Assembly: GCA_027475525.1 (NCBI GenBank)
Contig: JAMWFC010000028.1
Coordinates: 298,831 to 362,830 of the forward strand
DNA: 64,000 nucleotides
Source of the DNA: Macrolepiota albuminosa
Taxonomy: Eukaryota > Basidiomycota > Agaricomycetes > Agaricales > Agaricaceae
Reading direction: 5' to 3'
Shown here: positions 11,821 to 22,660 of the stretch, one piece after another
Position numbering within the stretch: the stretch's first letter is position 1
Layout: each line of letters opens with the position of its first letter
Made by a program: the position numbers and the translations under genes
Notes under the pieces: generated by a model
Database searches by the model: none
What the model saw: the letters and a program-made list of their open reading frames with translations, nothing else
What the model was told of the DNA's origin: nothing

Positions 11821-13465
11821 ATGACTAAAACTCCAGCACTTGTCCTGAAGAAGATAAAGTCAGCAGAAATGAAGGTTCGGCGACGACATAATTCTGAGCT
11901 ACCCGAACCTCAGAAGAAAGATGGAACAAGAGCTCAACCGTTCCCTTTAAGCCCCCAGGTATTGAGTAGCATTGGATCGTCATCATTAATGGCTGGACCA
12001 TCCGATCTCAAACGTTCCTCCTCGGGAACTTATGAAGAGTCAGTCTCGAAAAAATTGAAGAAGGATGACCCAGATGAGAAGAATGACCCAGATGAACAGG
12101 ACGCAGATCAAGGTACATTGAACCTATCTATATACACCATCCTCTCTTCTGATTGTGACACTAGAAATTGACCCCAAAACTCTTTGTCCTTATTGCGACA
12201 CACCTCTCCCTTCTGAGCCTACTGCTCGGCTCAAGCGTTTACTGGATACGGCAGCAAAAAAGTCGTGCCCTGAGCCCCGGCCAGGGAATCGCTTTGGACG
12301 AACGGCGCCTTTTACCGTTTATATTGATGTTTGCCAACGTCACCGCTTTGAGAGTCAGATGCTGCCAGAAGCTGAGCGCAAAGGCTGGCCCAAGGCGATC
12401 AATTGGTCTGAGGTCAGCAAACGTGTGCGGAAAATGAAGGGCACATTACGCGCTATTATTGAGGACAATGGTGGGGTAGATTCTGATATGTTGGATAGTG
12501 GAGATAGCTGGCCCAGAGCGGGATGTGTTTTTTGGAAGGAAGCATTAGAAGAGGTGAGAGTGAAGGGGACGAGGGCCGTTGCAGGGGTTTGTGGACAATT
12601 TGCCAACTTTGAAAAGATGCAACCTGGATAGTGAGTGCTTTATTTCTTTTGTTGAATACATCTGTGGTAAGCCTATCTGTAGCTACGGTGAAATGGGATT
12701 GGTCATCATCCACCAAATATTGTACGATTTGTTCCCACTTACTTCGATTGATCCCAACTTGGTATCTCCTCTGATGACAAGCGAGTTCCTACAACGTATC
12801 CTGGTTCCCGAAGTCGGTGTGCGATTGATTATGCAGGACATGGATCTAGACAAGAGTCAGATGAGAGATGCTGTTAAAATCTTGCAAGAGAGTGCAAATT
12901 ATGGCGTGTGTATGTTTCCTGTAGATGAAGGAGAAGAGGACGAAGGAGTCCAGGACGATTCTCAACTGGGTGCCGCTGACATGATTGTTATGAAGAGGGC
13001 GATGAAGAGGCGGCAGCAGCTGGATGTGGATGAAAAAGCCAACTGGGTGCCGCTGACATGATTGTTATGAAGAGGGCGATGAAGAGGCGGCAGCAGCTGG
13101 ATGTGGATGAAAAAGCCGAGGATGAGTATCAAGAGCAGATGGAGAAGATAAGGGAAGTGGAAAGGCAAGAACCTGTAAAGACTAGAGCATGGAAGAAGAA
13201 AGGAAAGAGATCAGATGCCAGAGTTGAGTCATCCCCACAAGCATCGAAAGCTCGTCCCAAGCCAAGACCTCTTGGTAAAGGTACCAGCACCACCAGTGTT
13301 ACTGATATCGAGATACTGATGATGTTCTTGGATCCGGTCAAGGTTGTCCAAAGTTTCATCACCTTACATCTCAAAGTGGTACCCTCACACACCACGCAAG
13401 TGACAGCAGCATTGAAGATACAACACAGCACCCTGAAGGTTCGCGGGGGAAGCCTCGACCATTGA
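11821..13465 (+). CDS. RTC4-like domain protein
   Basis: Exon 1 is 11821-12112 (MTKTPALVLKKIK, a basic and Ser-rich region, then KKLKKDD). Intron 12113-12164. Exon 2 is 12165-12630 (LCPYCDTPLP, CQRHRFE, LPEAERKGWP, VCGQFANFEKMQPG). Intron 12631-12682. Exon 3 starts at 12683 (YYGEMGLVIIHQ, SPLMTSEFLQRILVPE, LIMQDMDL). The order CPYC, CQRH.FE, GQF..FEK.QPGYYGE, VPE is the signature of the RTC4-like domain, named after yeast Rtc4 (restriction of telomere capping), whose biochemical role is unclear. The C terminus is charged and disordered. A 77-bp duplication (12963-13117) breaks the frame; without it the ORF continues to 13465. From about 13310 another frame (SRGKPRPLTFVTSSR, KTPIPGPKLWPLP) looks more protein-like, so a real frameshift or missed intron is possible there. 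Confidence 0.78.
12963..13117. repeat. 77-bp exact tandem duplication in RTC4-like exon 3
   Basis: The unit at 12963-13039 recurs at 13040-13116 and introduces a TGA into the exon. Confidence 0.92.
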
Positions 13466-13739
13466 CGTTTGTGACTTCTTCTCGTGTCGCTAAAAGGAAT
13501 GTCGATAAGACACCCATCCCTGGACCAAAGCTTTGGCCTCTGCCATCTCAAAAAGCAGTGGTCCTCGATATGGTATGTATTGTCCCTACCTCGTCTTCCT
13601 CGCAGAAGCGGTCAGAGCGCGAGAGCAGAACCAGAGGTCCATGTGAGTGTTGACCAAACTCACTATGAGCTTTTCCTGATATGATACCTTCTTGAAGCCA
13701 GGCAGGCTTCGAGAAAAAAGAACAAAAGTCATATGCGTG

Positions 13740-14075
13740 GTTGTTGAGCGATAACTCTCATTTGTCCTTTGAATCTATGGTTGCGTATGGCCTCTCACTC
13801 ACAAAAATTTTATCAGAATTTTATTCGTGTACTTTACTTCGTTTTGTCAACCCTCCCTCCTCACCCTGTATATTACTTGTAGTAGCTAGCCGTCGCTTCT
13901 CGCCTCCAGTCGTCAATACACGTAGGTTACGCATTTGCGTGACCGGTCTGGCGCTATCTATACGAACCTTAACTGCAGAGGATCATAGTTAAATCATAAG
14001 GTAAGAATTACAAATGAACTACGTATTCAATGACGAATTCATGACACCCGTAGCTAGTCAGCGATATCTTCGACA
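13740..14075 (-). repeat. Ty1/copia 3' LTR, left boundary uncertain
   Basis: On the minus strand a purine tract GAGTGGGAG (14076-14084) is followed at 14075 by TGTCGAAGAT, the usual copia arrangement of polypurine tract then LTR start. The pol stop codon lies just inside the LTR. The far end of the LTR cannot be placed because no second copy is present. Confidence 0.45.
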
Positions 14076-14537
14076 CTCCCACTCGATGATGCTTGAGGGT
14101 GTCGGACACCAAGTTTATTACGGAAGAGTTCGAACGCGTCCCGAGGTAAAGCTTTAGTGAACACGTCGGCAATCATGCTCTTTGTAGGAATATAATCGAT
14201 TTGATAGTTTCACGTGCAATATGATCGTGAATAAAGTGATAGCAAATGTTGATATGTTTGGCGCGTGAATGAGGAGTTCCTTTTAGATATCGTAGGATGT
14301 GTTTGCCTGCTGCAAGATGCTGTATTCCAGGATTACCGGCAGATTGAGCTAGCAAACCAACAGAGAACTGGATATCGGGACGTGTTTGGGTTACATAGAG
14401 CAAAGACCCAACAAGGGAAAGGTAATTTATACCTTTAGCAAAGATGATGATTGGTGATGATTGACGTGGAAACTGGAGTACAATTCTGCATTCCAAAACG
14501 TTCCAAGACGGAATCACTGCTCTCCCCATACTTGATG
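14054..14537 (-). mobile_element. Ty1/copia pol 3' fragment (RT tail, RNase H remnant)
   Basis: Frames on the minus strand read [59 protein letters not shown], then [14 protein letters not shown], and after a frameshift [18 protein letters not shown] and a final stop at 14054-14056. This is the end of a copia polyprotein. Most of RNase H is deleted between LKGT and KHIN. The fragment is truncated at 14537, directly against the Rna14-like scrap. Confidence 0.82.
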
Positions 14538-14539
14538 CG

Positions 14540-14763
14540 TTAGAGCGCTCAATCCTTGCAAGATGGAAAGCTTACCTCAAGTGGGAGGAGAGTGATCCTC
14601 TAGAGCTGGACCAGAGAGGCCAGTCTGCCACCCTCGTGTCATGCATCTTCCATGTGTATTGTAAAGCATTGATCCAAATGTGGTATCACAATGACATTAA
14701 GTCCATGGCCTGTCTGTGGCTGGAAAAAGTGGGAAAACATCAAGAAGCTGTGGGTTGGAGCTG
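14540..14763 (+). pseudogene. Fragment resembling Rna14 / CstF-77 (mRNA 3'-end processing)
   Basis: One open stretch reads [16 protein letters not shown], then VYCKALIQMWY and LEKVGKHQEAVG. This fits a HAT repeat of the Suf domain (W..Y..WE.SNPL......Y.......P.IW). The intact protein is a subunit of the cleavage/polyadenylation machinery. Only about 74 codons are present, with no neighbouring exons, and the left edge abuts the copia fragment. I infer a captured or left-over gene piece. A generic HAT-repeat protein is the alternative. Confidence 0.5.
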
Positions 14764-15426
14764 ACCCGGACAAGTATGCAGTCCTTGATTGATTGGTCGC
14801 CTTCTATTGCTCAAACATCTTTCTTTAGGGTCCCAATGGACACCGAAGTCTACTGTCGATTCAACAGGTTAAGTCTCGATGATCAAACGCTGAGGCAAGT
14901 CCACTTCCAATGCAACAACAGATTCAGTCTTGGTGATGATACCTTGAGACAACAGTAATATGTCATGATTTGTAGTTCAGTGTTGGTTGGTTGGCATTGA
15001 TACCGGTTATGCCTACAAAAATGCCTACAAATATTCTCTTTTTTCATGTCTCTGTTTTCTTTTCAGAAATCAAGATTTCGCCTCCCTAAGACTATTGATC
15101 GTCTAAATACTCAATTCCCGCTACTTTAGTAGTGGCTTTTTTGTTCGTTCAAAATTATCATTGCCTCTTTGATCCTAATTTCGTGATTATTCGGTCGAAT
15201 ACGTCGGGCACGTGTCGCTTTCTATTTGCAATTGGCTGAGACGCTTGGCCAAACAGACAAGTGTTTCAATGTGTCTTTTCAATTTTTCGAAAGTACGAGC
15301 TCTATCTCATTCATTGTGGCTGGTAGGAACTACAAGTTATTTCTGGGTACGGATCGCTCTCAGATGTATAAGTATCTGGATTAGTATCTGATTCATTTCA
15401 CATTCTTCAGTGTCGAGTTCCTAAAA
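14764..15426 (+). other. Stretch before the JmjC gene, no gene seen
   Basis: A short open stretch at 14716-14958 has no recognisable motif and continues the decayed region. The rest is AT-rich and probably contains the JmjC promoter; I see no clear TATA box. Confidence 0.35.
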
Positions 15427-18400
15427 ATGACTCACATGCACGTTGGAAACACAAAATTTAGTTCCTATCATTGGTTTACAGATGTAATATCTACCACAAC
15501 AAACTTGGAGACTTACTTCGGGCCAAATACACCTGTACATGTAGGTTTTGAATCCTTCTAATGTATCACCGCCGATCTCTCTTCTAGAACCTTGCCGTCT
15601 TCATGTGTCAATCGGAAAATACGCAACATGCGACCTCCTCAATTGATAATCTCTCGCTGTTTAGAGCGGATATGCTAGGAGACGTGGCCACGATGACCAT
15701 GGCTGGCGTCAAGCGAGTCCGAGAGGCTCGTTTCGAGGCGCTCAAGCTCTACAGGTTGTTGGACGTATACAGTATGATGCTTGGCGATCCTCTCAGGCCA
15801 TCGTCGTCTGTGTTAATGGTTGATGTTCCATACCATCAGAAGACCGTGAGTGGCTCTTTAACCTTTTAAAAGCTGCTGATATTTTCCATTAGCCTCTCGG
15901 ATCGTTGAACAACCTTCAGGAAATCATCAATCTATTTGCACAAGGTTTGGATGATCATCTAAAATCCCTTCATGACGCCTCTCGTGGCTTGGAAACAAAT
16001 CATTTTTCTACATCTCCCAGTCATCTCTTGGTGCTGTACACAGAATTGATTAATCATGAAGGGAAAAAAGACATCATAAATACCTTGATCAATCTCACGG
16101 TAGCTGCCATACACGTTGGTCTGATCCTGGGGGTCCGTTTTCTTCTTCTTGAGTCTTTTCGGCTTGTAACGGCATTGCATCACAGGGAAACCTTTCTGTT
16201 CCATCTGATGCACTTGGTGTTGGACGATTGATTGTTGAAAGGTAGGCTTCATATGAAATTGAATATCATGGAATTCACCCAAGTGCACTTTGCTCTCATA
16301 GTGGAAGCGACGCCGATCGTAAAGCGCTTGATCTTTTGATAGAACGTAGTCAAGCAGGACGGCGCCCGAGACACTTCCACAATCAGCTGGACCTGGCATT
16401 AACCACATCGCCCTTGCTCTTGCTATTGCCACAGGAGTATTCAGAGATTGCCGGAAGAGAAAGCTTGCTTGATGTCAGTATTTGTATGTCTATAACGTGA
16501 TAACTGATGATACCCTAACCCTGATCCATCGCAGATGTGGGCCATCTTGGGTGCTGTAGCTCGTCCGCCGGAACTCCACGAGGCGGAATGACTTGTATGG
16601 AGGGTTATTTTCAACACAGCAACGGGCGGTATCCTCCTAGATGAATTGGCTATGGCATTGCCAGAATTGATAGATACCGCCCCATCAGCAACCAAGAAAT
16701 GGATCAATATCTATAAATCTTCATGTATGATCATCTCTTCTTGTAAAGGAAGACTTGCTCTTATATTTTCATGTTTATATTTTTGATTCAGGACATGACG
16801 CTTCAATTGGAGCTATGACTGATTGAGCAGGTGCGTCATCCCAGAAAAAAATAATGACTAGGGGATGATTTATGATTTGATTATCGTCATGTAGAGGCAC
16901 ATGCTACTTTGTCGCCTGAACGTTGTACTCCGCCTAGACTACGTCACAGCAAACAAAAGCCCACATCACGTTGAAGCATGACACAAGAGGAACAAGACCA
17001 ACCCACAAGGAGGGAAGGCAACTCGGATAATGACAATGGAAATTTGGATGACGATAGTAGTCCTCCGATGACATTAAACAACAACAAACATCACAGCATG
17101 TCACAGGAGGAACAAGGATTAAATTTAGTCGATACATCAAGTAAGTTGATTCAAGGAGAACATCACTTAATTTGACACATTTCAAGGGATTTTGACTCTG
17201 AGACCTAGAACAAAAAACCAGGCTAAGGTAACTGTTAGCAAAGACTATAATAAACCCCGATGCCCAAGCAATAGCATCCGAGCGCAAATGACAATTGACT
17301 TGACTATAGAGGAGACAAAGACTATAATAAACCCCGATGCCCAAGCAATAGCATCCGAGCGCAAATGACAATTGACTTGACTATAGAGGAGATGGTCTGG
17401 GAATGTCGTTACAAAATCCTCATAGAATTTTGACATACAGCTTTTAACAGGACTTTGAAGTAGACGACGGAGAGAAGATCAGTTTTGTCGTAGATAGGCC
17501 TCTGGAAAAAACATCAACCAAGTATAATCTACCTATTCTGGGCAGACCAACAACTGCCACATATGAATATGTTCCCACGTTCCACGTAAGAGTATCCGTT
17601 GAACAGAACATAACTTTTCTCATGTTGTTTCAATAGCTCCCAGAGGACATGGAGTGGTTCGAACGTATGGAATGCGTGACAAAAGGTTCCGAATCGAGTT
17701 TGGTAAAAATCATAACACATAAAGAGTACACAAAACTTGGATCGAGCATGATCATGTCCCTTCTGGAAACCAATGCATGCATTGTAATAACTGAGGAGCC
17801 TCATCTCGATGTGTTGTTCTTGGAGTTTGCTCTGGATGAACCTACTACCTTGCATGGTAATCTCTTCTGTCCCGGGGTACAGACATCCACTAACAACGAA
17901 GCAGACTTCACTATTTTAGGCCCTGGAAAGCTTAGGATGGGCACGCTACTAGATCTCTTTGATGCAATGCGAGCTGATCCACCAAAGGCTTTGAATTGCC
18001 TTTACCTCCCAGATTCTCACGATGCCTTTCCTAATTTACCATACTCAACAGACACAGTTGCATGGAGGCGGACACGTAGACACACTTATTGTGGCGATGA
18101 CAGACTTTTTCCTGTCCCTGACATGCGTTGGGCCATCGCATCCACCGGCGCAACCACTCATTATTGGCACGTGGATTCCGATGGCTTTGGGACGTTCCTA
18201 CAGGTGGTAACAGGTTGTAAGATCTGGTATGTTGCTACTCCTAAAAGCGGTTCTTTCGATGATTTTGCCGACATATCGTTGTTCACGTCTGAATATGACA
18301 TTTCTGCGGCGAATGATGACCAATGGAATATAGCCCGTTTGGTCTTAGTACCAGGAACTACCTTGTGAGTTTCATGTTATTCGGCATCAACGATGTTCCA

Positions 18401-19598
18401 TGACTGTATTACAGGATTATGCGACCAGGTCTTCCACATGCAGTTGTCAGCCCAGAGCCTGCACTTTGTAAAGGCGGACACTTTTATTGTACTACCACTA
18501 TTCAGAATTCAATCGTCGGAATTTTCCACGATTTCGTTGGAAAACACACTGTCACCAATACCGAACATCAAGACGCATCCAACTTGCTTTTGACAAGCAT
18601 TTTGACGTACTACGTCCTGGATCTCGTCAATCCTTCTGACTGTAAGTGTCTGATAGATATTGATTATAAAGCAATGCCAATAAGGAGGTTTCAGTTCCTA
18701 TCGCGACTCATCTGCCAGATCCTTTAACATGGAGTGGGGCTCTGTCCATCTTTTATCTCTGCTTGTATTTCGAGTTGTACAGTGGCCTGGTCCATTGGTA
18801 TTACGTTCGCCTCAAGCTCCCTGAAGCCATGAAAGCAGCTATCAAGAATCGCTCTCGTGCTAGAAAACTATTGGAGTGGTTCTTAGGGAGGCATCTATTT
18901 ACTCGCGATGGTGTGACCTACACGGGAGTCGGTGCATATGAAAAGCTATTCGCCCCATTCCTCGTCCACCACGTTCGTCTTCTCATGATATATAAGAATT
19001 TAGCCTATGACGTAGGGTTAAACGAGCACCGCGATGAAGTGAGGCCTCAAGACGTTGCGAGGGACATTGATTGGTGTTTGAGAGGAGGACCTGCTTGGGA
19101 AGCTTATAACCAGTTGAAGGCTATGCCTATTACACATCGTAAATTTTCCTGGGAAGGTGAAGGTTATAAAATCGAGGTCTCATCTAACACTGCATATGGC
19201 AAATGTTTCGCTCTCCTCCAATTGTCTTCGCTAATTGTGTTTTAGATCTCGGAGAACACGCAGACGGTTGTGTTTTTGGGGACTGGCGGTGTGCGAAAGC
19301 TATGGGCATCTCCTTGCTCGAAAGTCGTTCGAACACCTTCCTACAACACGCAAAGGACGAACCCGTCTCAAACGAGTCAAGCCTCGATATGGACAATTCG
19401 GACTTTCAAACGGAGGGAAGTCAATCTCATGATGGTGCAGTTAATCCAGGTTTGAAGAGATGCCGATCCGACAATTCTTCGTCCAGAGGCAAGTTCTGCA
19501 TCAGAACACTTCTAACCATAGCTCACCAGTTTTACAGAAAAGAAGGCTCGATCATCATGAACCCAGGACTTATCTCACAAAATATGCTGACTGATTAA
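15427..19598 (+). CDS. Large JmjC-type (Fe(II)/2-oxoglutarate) protein, upstream half partly decayed
   Basis: Exon 1 15427-15540 (MTHMHVGNTKF), exon 2 15588-15845, exon 3 from 15893, with 47-nt introns. The middle (16000-16730) matches the family order (SHLLVLYTELI, HRETFLFHLMHL, MWAILGAVARPP) but carries TGA and TAG codons. Later exons read DFEVDDGEK, ILGRPTTATYEYVPTFH, then the core: THYWHVDSDGFGTF (H-x-D metal ligands), GCKIWYV (a Lys suited to 2-oxoglutarate), and after an intron at 18366-18414 IMRPGLPHAVVSPE (distal His). Downstream DPLTWSGALSIFYL and RPQDVARDIDWCLRGG are also family-like, and a one-base frame change near 19200 precedes the tail. The fold catalyses Fe-dependent oxidation; the substrate (histone, DNA or other) is unknown. 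It may be a pseudogene. Confidence 0.65.
17239..17392. repeat. 77-bp exact tandem duplication in the JmjC-type gene
   Basis: The unit 17239-17315 recurs at 17316-17392. It spans an exon segment reading KDYNKPRCPSNSIRAQ and breaks its frame. Confidence 0.92.
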
Positions 19599-20241
19599 AT
19601 AGAGTATTAGTAGACTAAACAATCCACAATCCATTGAGTGTGGTAACATGTAACTTCTATGACACGTCGGTGATGGCTGAGATTTTCGACGTCGCCAATC
19701 ACCTTATGTGGCAGTGCAAAAACGTCGACTTGTCGATTCATGCACAGCCACACTTTTGGCAGCCAAAACTTGGACCAATCGACCCTCCAAAACTTTTTCC
19801 TTAGACGAGATGTGTCACGCCATTTTCAGTGCACACGTCTCTCAACAAAAGGACGTATGACAACGCAAAATGCCATTTTTGAAAGGAAAAGGTGACAGAG
19901 AAGTGACACATTTCCTTTTGGCATACGACTCTTCTTACATGTTGTTTTTCCAGATAACGTCGGTTATTCAGCCACTACATGCTAAAGACCAGCTCAGCTG
20001 ACAATCAGATAGTAGATAGTGATGATAACAGCTGATTTAGTGGGCGTAGGTGCAGATAATGTCTTCTTAACGTCAAAAAAGGGAGGCATGCATGGCTGGG
20101 GCCTTATGACATTTCGGCAATAGCACGCTCAAGGAGCAACGATCGATATCAATTGGGGTTCGCCTTCAGACCAGAGTTCCATTCATAACAGACTACATAC
20201 AACAATACAACGTGCTTGCCTGTCTTTCGCTTATACATATT
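19599..20241. other. Intergenic between JmjC-type and FunK1 genes
   Basis: No gene seen. It contains the third hairpin-repeat relative (19708-19751). Confidence 0.4.
19708..19751. repeat. Single diverged copy of the hairpin repeat
   Basis: Left arm GTGGCAGTGCA (19708-19718) and right arm TGCACAGCCAC (19741-19751) pair with one mismatch around a centre containing GTCGACTTGTCGA. Centre and arms match the 11.3 kb repeat. Confidence 0.6.
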
Positions 20242-21215
20242 ATGGCTCTGGACTTTCCATTAGTCCCATACCCATACCCATACGACAAGTTTTGGGAGGA
20301 CGCCATGCTCTCCATCCAGAATCATTTGGCCGCGAATCAAAAATCGTACGTTGATGAAGAGGCTACTCTGCCACCAGTGCTCCCTCCGCTGCCAAATAAC
20401 CAGTAAGTGATTGGACATATAACGCCCACCGAGTATTAATTAACATTACTTGCTATAGTGGCCTCCAATTTCTTGGCAGCTCCGACATATTCACCTCCAA
20501 GTTTCATAGCTATCGTCCGGACGACGACCAAACGCGGATGGTACTTCCAGATCTTCATATGCGACTCAAACCAGACATGAAACAGATTGAGGCTCCTATC
20601 TCCTTCTTGTCAAGCGTCTTTGTTTTGGATCAATCCTTCAACGTCCAAGATTTTATCAAGAACAACAGTCATATCTTTCATGAGGGCCGTATTCACGCCA
20701 TAGGTTGTCTGGAGAGCGAAAGGCACATTGCCGACTATTTCAATACCATCGCTATTGCTGCGTATGAATGTCCGGGATTTTCTTCTCACCTCTCTCCTCC
20801 TGACCGCTATTGGACTGGAGGAAAGAGTAACGAAATCACCATCGCAGGCCCATGGCGTGCAAAACCCGACATTGTCCTTGTCAAATCTCATCCGATATCC
20901 GGTGCCTATGATGATAGTAGTATCTTCTGGCCGGATGTTCTCGCATTGGCGGAGACGTCCGTCTCGTCAGGTCTGACCAAAACCATGACAGAAGGGATAG
21001 ACTGTAAGTCATATCTCATGCTCTACTCCCAAGGTATGTATATGAGTCTTTGACCAAAACCATGACAGAAGGGATAGACTGTAAGTCATATCTCATGCTC
21101 TACTCCCAAGGTATGTATATGAGTCTTTATAATTCAATCACCCAATGTTTTGATGCATTACATCCAAGGGGATCGCGTGTACTCTACCTCCCTGAGTTTA
21201 TATAGGGATCAGTGG
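20242..21215 (+). pseudogene. FunK1-type protein kinase, 5' part of a split gene
   Basis: Exon 1 20242-20402 (MALDFPLVPYPYPYDKFWED). Intron 20403-20458. Exon 2 from 20459 (QFLGSSDIFTSK, IHAIGCLESERHIADYFNT, AYECPGFSSH, AGPWRAKPDIVLVK). After the GTATGT intron a short exon reads GDRVYSTSLSLYRDQW and stops at the LTR insertion point 21215. Joining TGG at 21213-21215 to TATCTGCAT at 28663 gives YRDQWYLHIIDRQGK with no frame change. This part corresponds to the N-terminal domain that precedes the kinase core in FunK1 proteins. The 77-bp duplication at 20974-21128 covers its second donor region and is probably artificial. Confidence 0.72.
20974..21128. repeat. 77-bp exact tandem duplication in the FunK1 5' part
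   Basis: The unit 20974-21050 recurs at 21051-21127, duplicating the end of exon 2 and its splice donor. Confidence 0.92.
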
Positions 21216-22028
21216 TGTCACGAGCCACGCCTGCGCCACCCCGACCCCCCAGTAAGTCCTGCCTGGAACCCCTCCTTTGAAACCCAACCCCCCAGCGCGC
21301 CCCCAGAACACATCGGGACAAGACCGACTAAATCCGAGGCCACCCCGACCAGGGCCAACCCGGCCTAACCCAATGCTCGACCCCCGGGTAAGGCCCGAAC
21401 CCCGCCAACGCGCCACGTGCCCCGGACGCCGCCCCGAGCCCCGATCGATCATGCCGGAGGCTGCCCCCCACTTGACGCCGCCCTCCCGGCGCCACTCCCG
21501 AACCCGGGCAATACACCGCAACCCATCTGCGCCCCCAGGACTACACGACCGCAGAGGACTGACACCCGAACAATACGCCGCACGGGACGCACCACATGGA
21601 AGGGGTACGGACCTTACCCAGGGGGCCGGAGCTCAGCCGGCACCTGGTACTTAACCCGCAGCTCGTAGTACGTTACGGTAGTCTTGATATTGCTATAAAC
21701 TCGTCTCTATACTCTCTTGTCTATTTGATACTTGTCTCAATCTATCTGTCTTACTCTCTCAAGTCTCCCGGCCCTTTAAAAGTCTCACTTCAATTCTAAC
21801 TTAGTCTCCCGGTTCCCGTCTCAGTCTCCCGGTCTCAGTCTCGATCACCCCTCTGCCCTAACAAGGCTCCGCCCACCCCCGCCTCGTATTCCGGACTTAG
21901 CCCGGGATCCTGCTCTACCTTCTCCTACAAACTCCGGCGCTCCGTAGCCACCCCGCGCCCTACCCAAAACTCCGGAACTCACCCGGAGACTCTCCGTAGA
22001 CTTTGAGTCCGCCTAGTAAGGACCCGCT

Positions 22029-22546
22029 TGTCAGGGGACCCCTCATTCCTTTCTTCTTTCACTCCTTATTTCTTCACTCTCCTTTCATTCACTTCCTTAT
22101 TTCTTCTACCATTCTCTCATTTTGCTGTTACTACTTCTTCAACACTATCTGTTGGTACTATTCTCAACCTTTGAGGTGCTCTGGTTCTTTAGCTATCACT
22201 CAGACAAGTGTGGGCCCTTCAGCACCGCTCCAGGCTGCTTAGATAAGCCGGAGTTTGCCTTTCTGACTTCTAAAGTCCGGAGTTTTCCTCCCTTGTTTGC
22301 ACACTTGTTTGGTTAGTCAATTTTCGAGTTTTTAAGGTTTTGTTGTACTGTACAGTTGTTTCCCACGCTTCAGAGGCCCCAGAAGCGTCCAACCTGGCAT
22401 AGGGAATCCCCAGACTTGTTCTCTTTGGATCTCCCTCTGCCAGGTGAGTAGCTACCTTGATATTGTCAGTATATATTCTAATACACTTTGGATCTCCCTC
22501 TGCCAGCTGTGTGACTGAGCCACAGCCTCTAGAGGTCGCCCTTACA
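22029..22546 (+). repeat. 5' LTR of the chromovirus
   Basis: A T/C-rich U3 is followed by a predicted transcript start near 22412 (inferred from the self-primer complement AGACTTGTTCT at 22412-22422). A 63-bp stretch beginning CAG|GTGAGT (from 22444) and ending CTCTGCCAG is a direct duplication with good splice signals at both ends, so it could behave as a 5' UTR intron. Confidence 0.92.
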
Positions 22547-22548
22547 GC

Positions 22549-22559
22549 AGAACAAGTCT
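22549..22559 (+). promoter_or_regulatory. Primer binding site, self-priming type
   Basis: AGAACAAGTCT lies 2 nt after the LTR. It is the exact 11-nt reverse complement of AGACTTGTTCT at 22412-22422 inside the LTR. It does not begin with TGG, as sites complementary to a tRNA CCA end do. An 11-nt complement to the 5' end of its own RNA is how Tf1/sushi-group elements prime. Confidence 0.68.
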
Positions 22560-22660
22560 CTACATTTCGGTCTGGGAGCCCCCTTCAGCCTGCTTGAGCC
22601 CTCTCTTGCCCCTTTAGGTCCCTCCCCCACTGGATTACTCCCTGCCCCTCTGTTGCTTCT

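Noticed and set aside
15959..16432. A 157-codon minus-strand ORF
   Set aside because: The plus strand matches the order of the JmjC-type family here, so this is antisense.
21150..21668. Several ORFs on both strands in GC-rich DNA
   Set aside because: They lie inside the family C solo LTR; the openness comes from C/G-rich composition.
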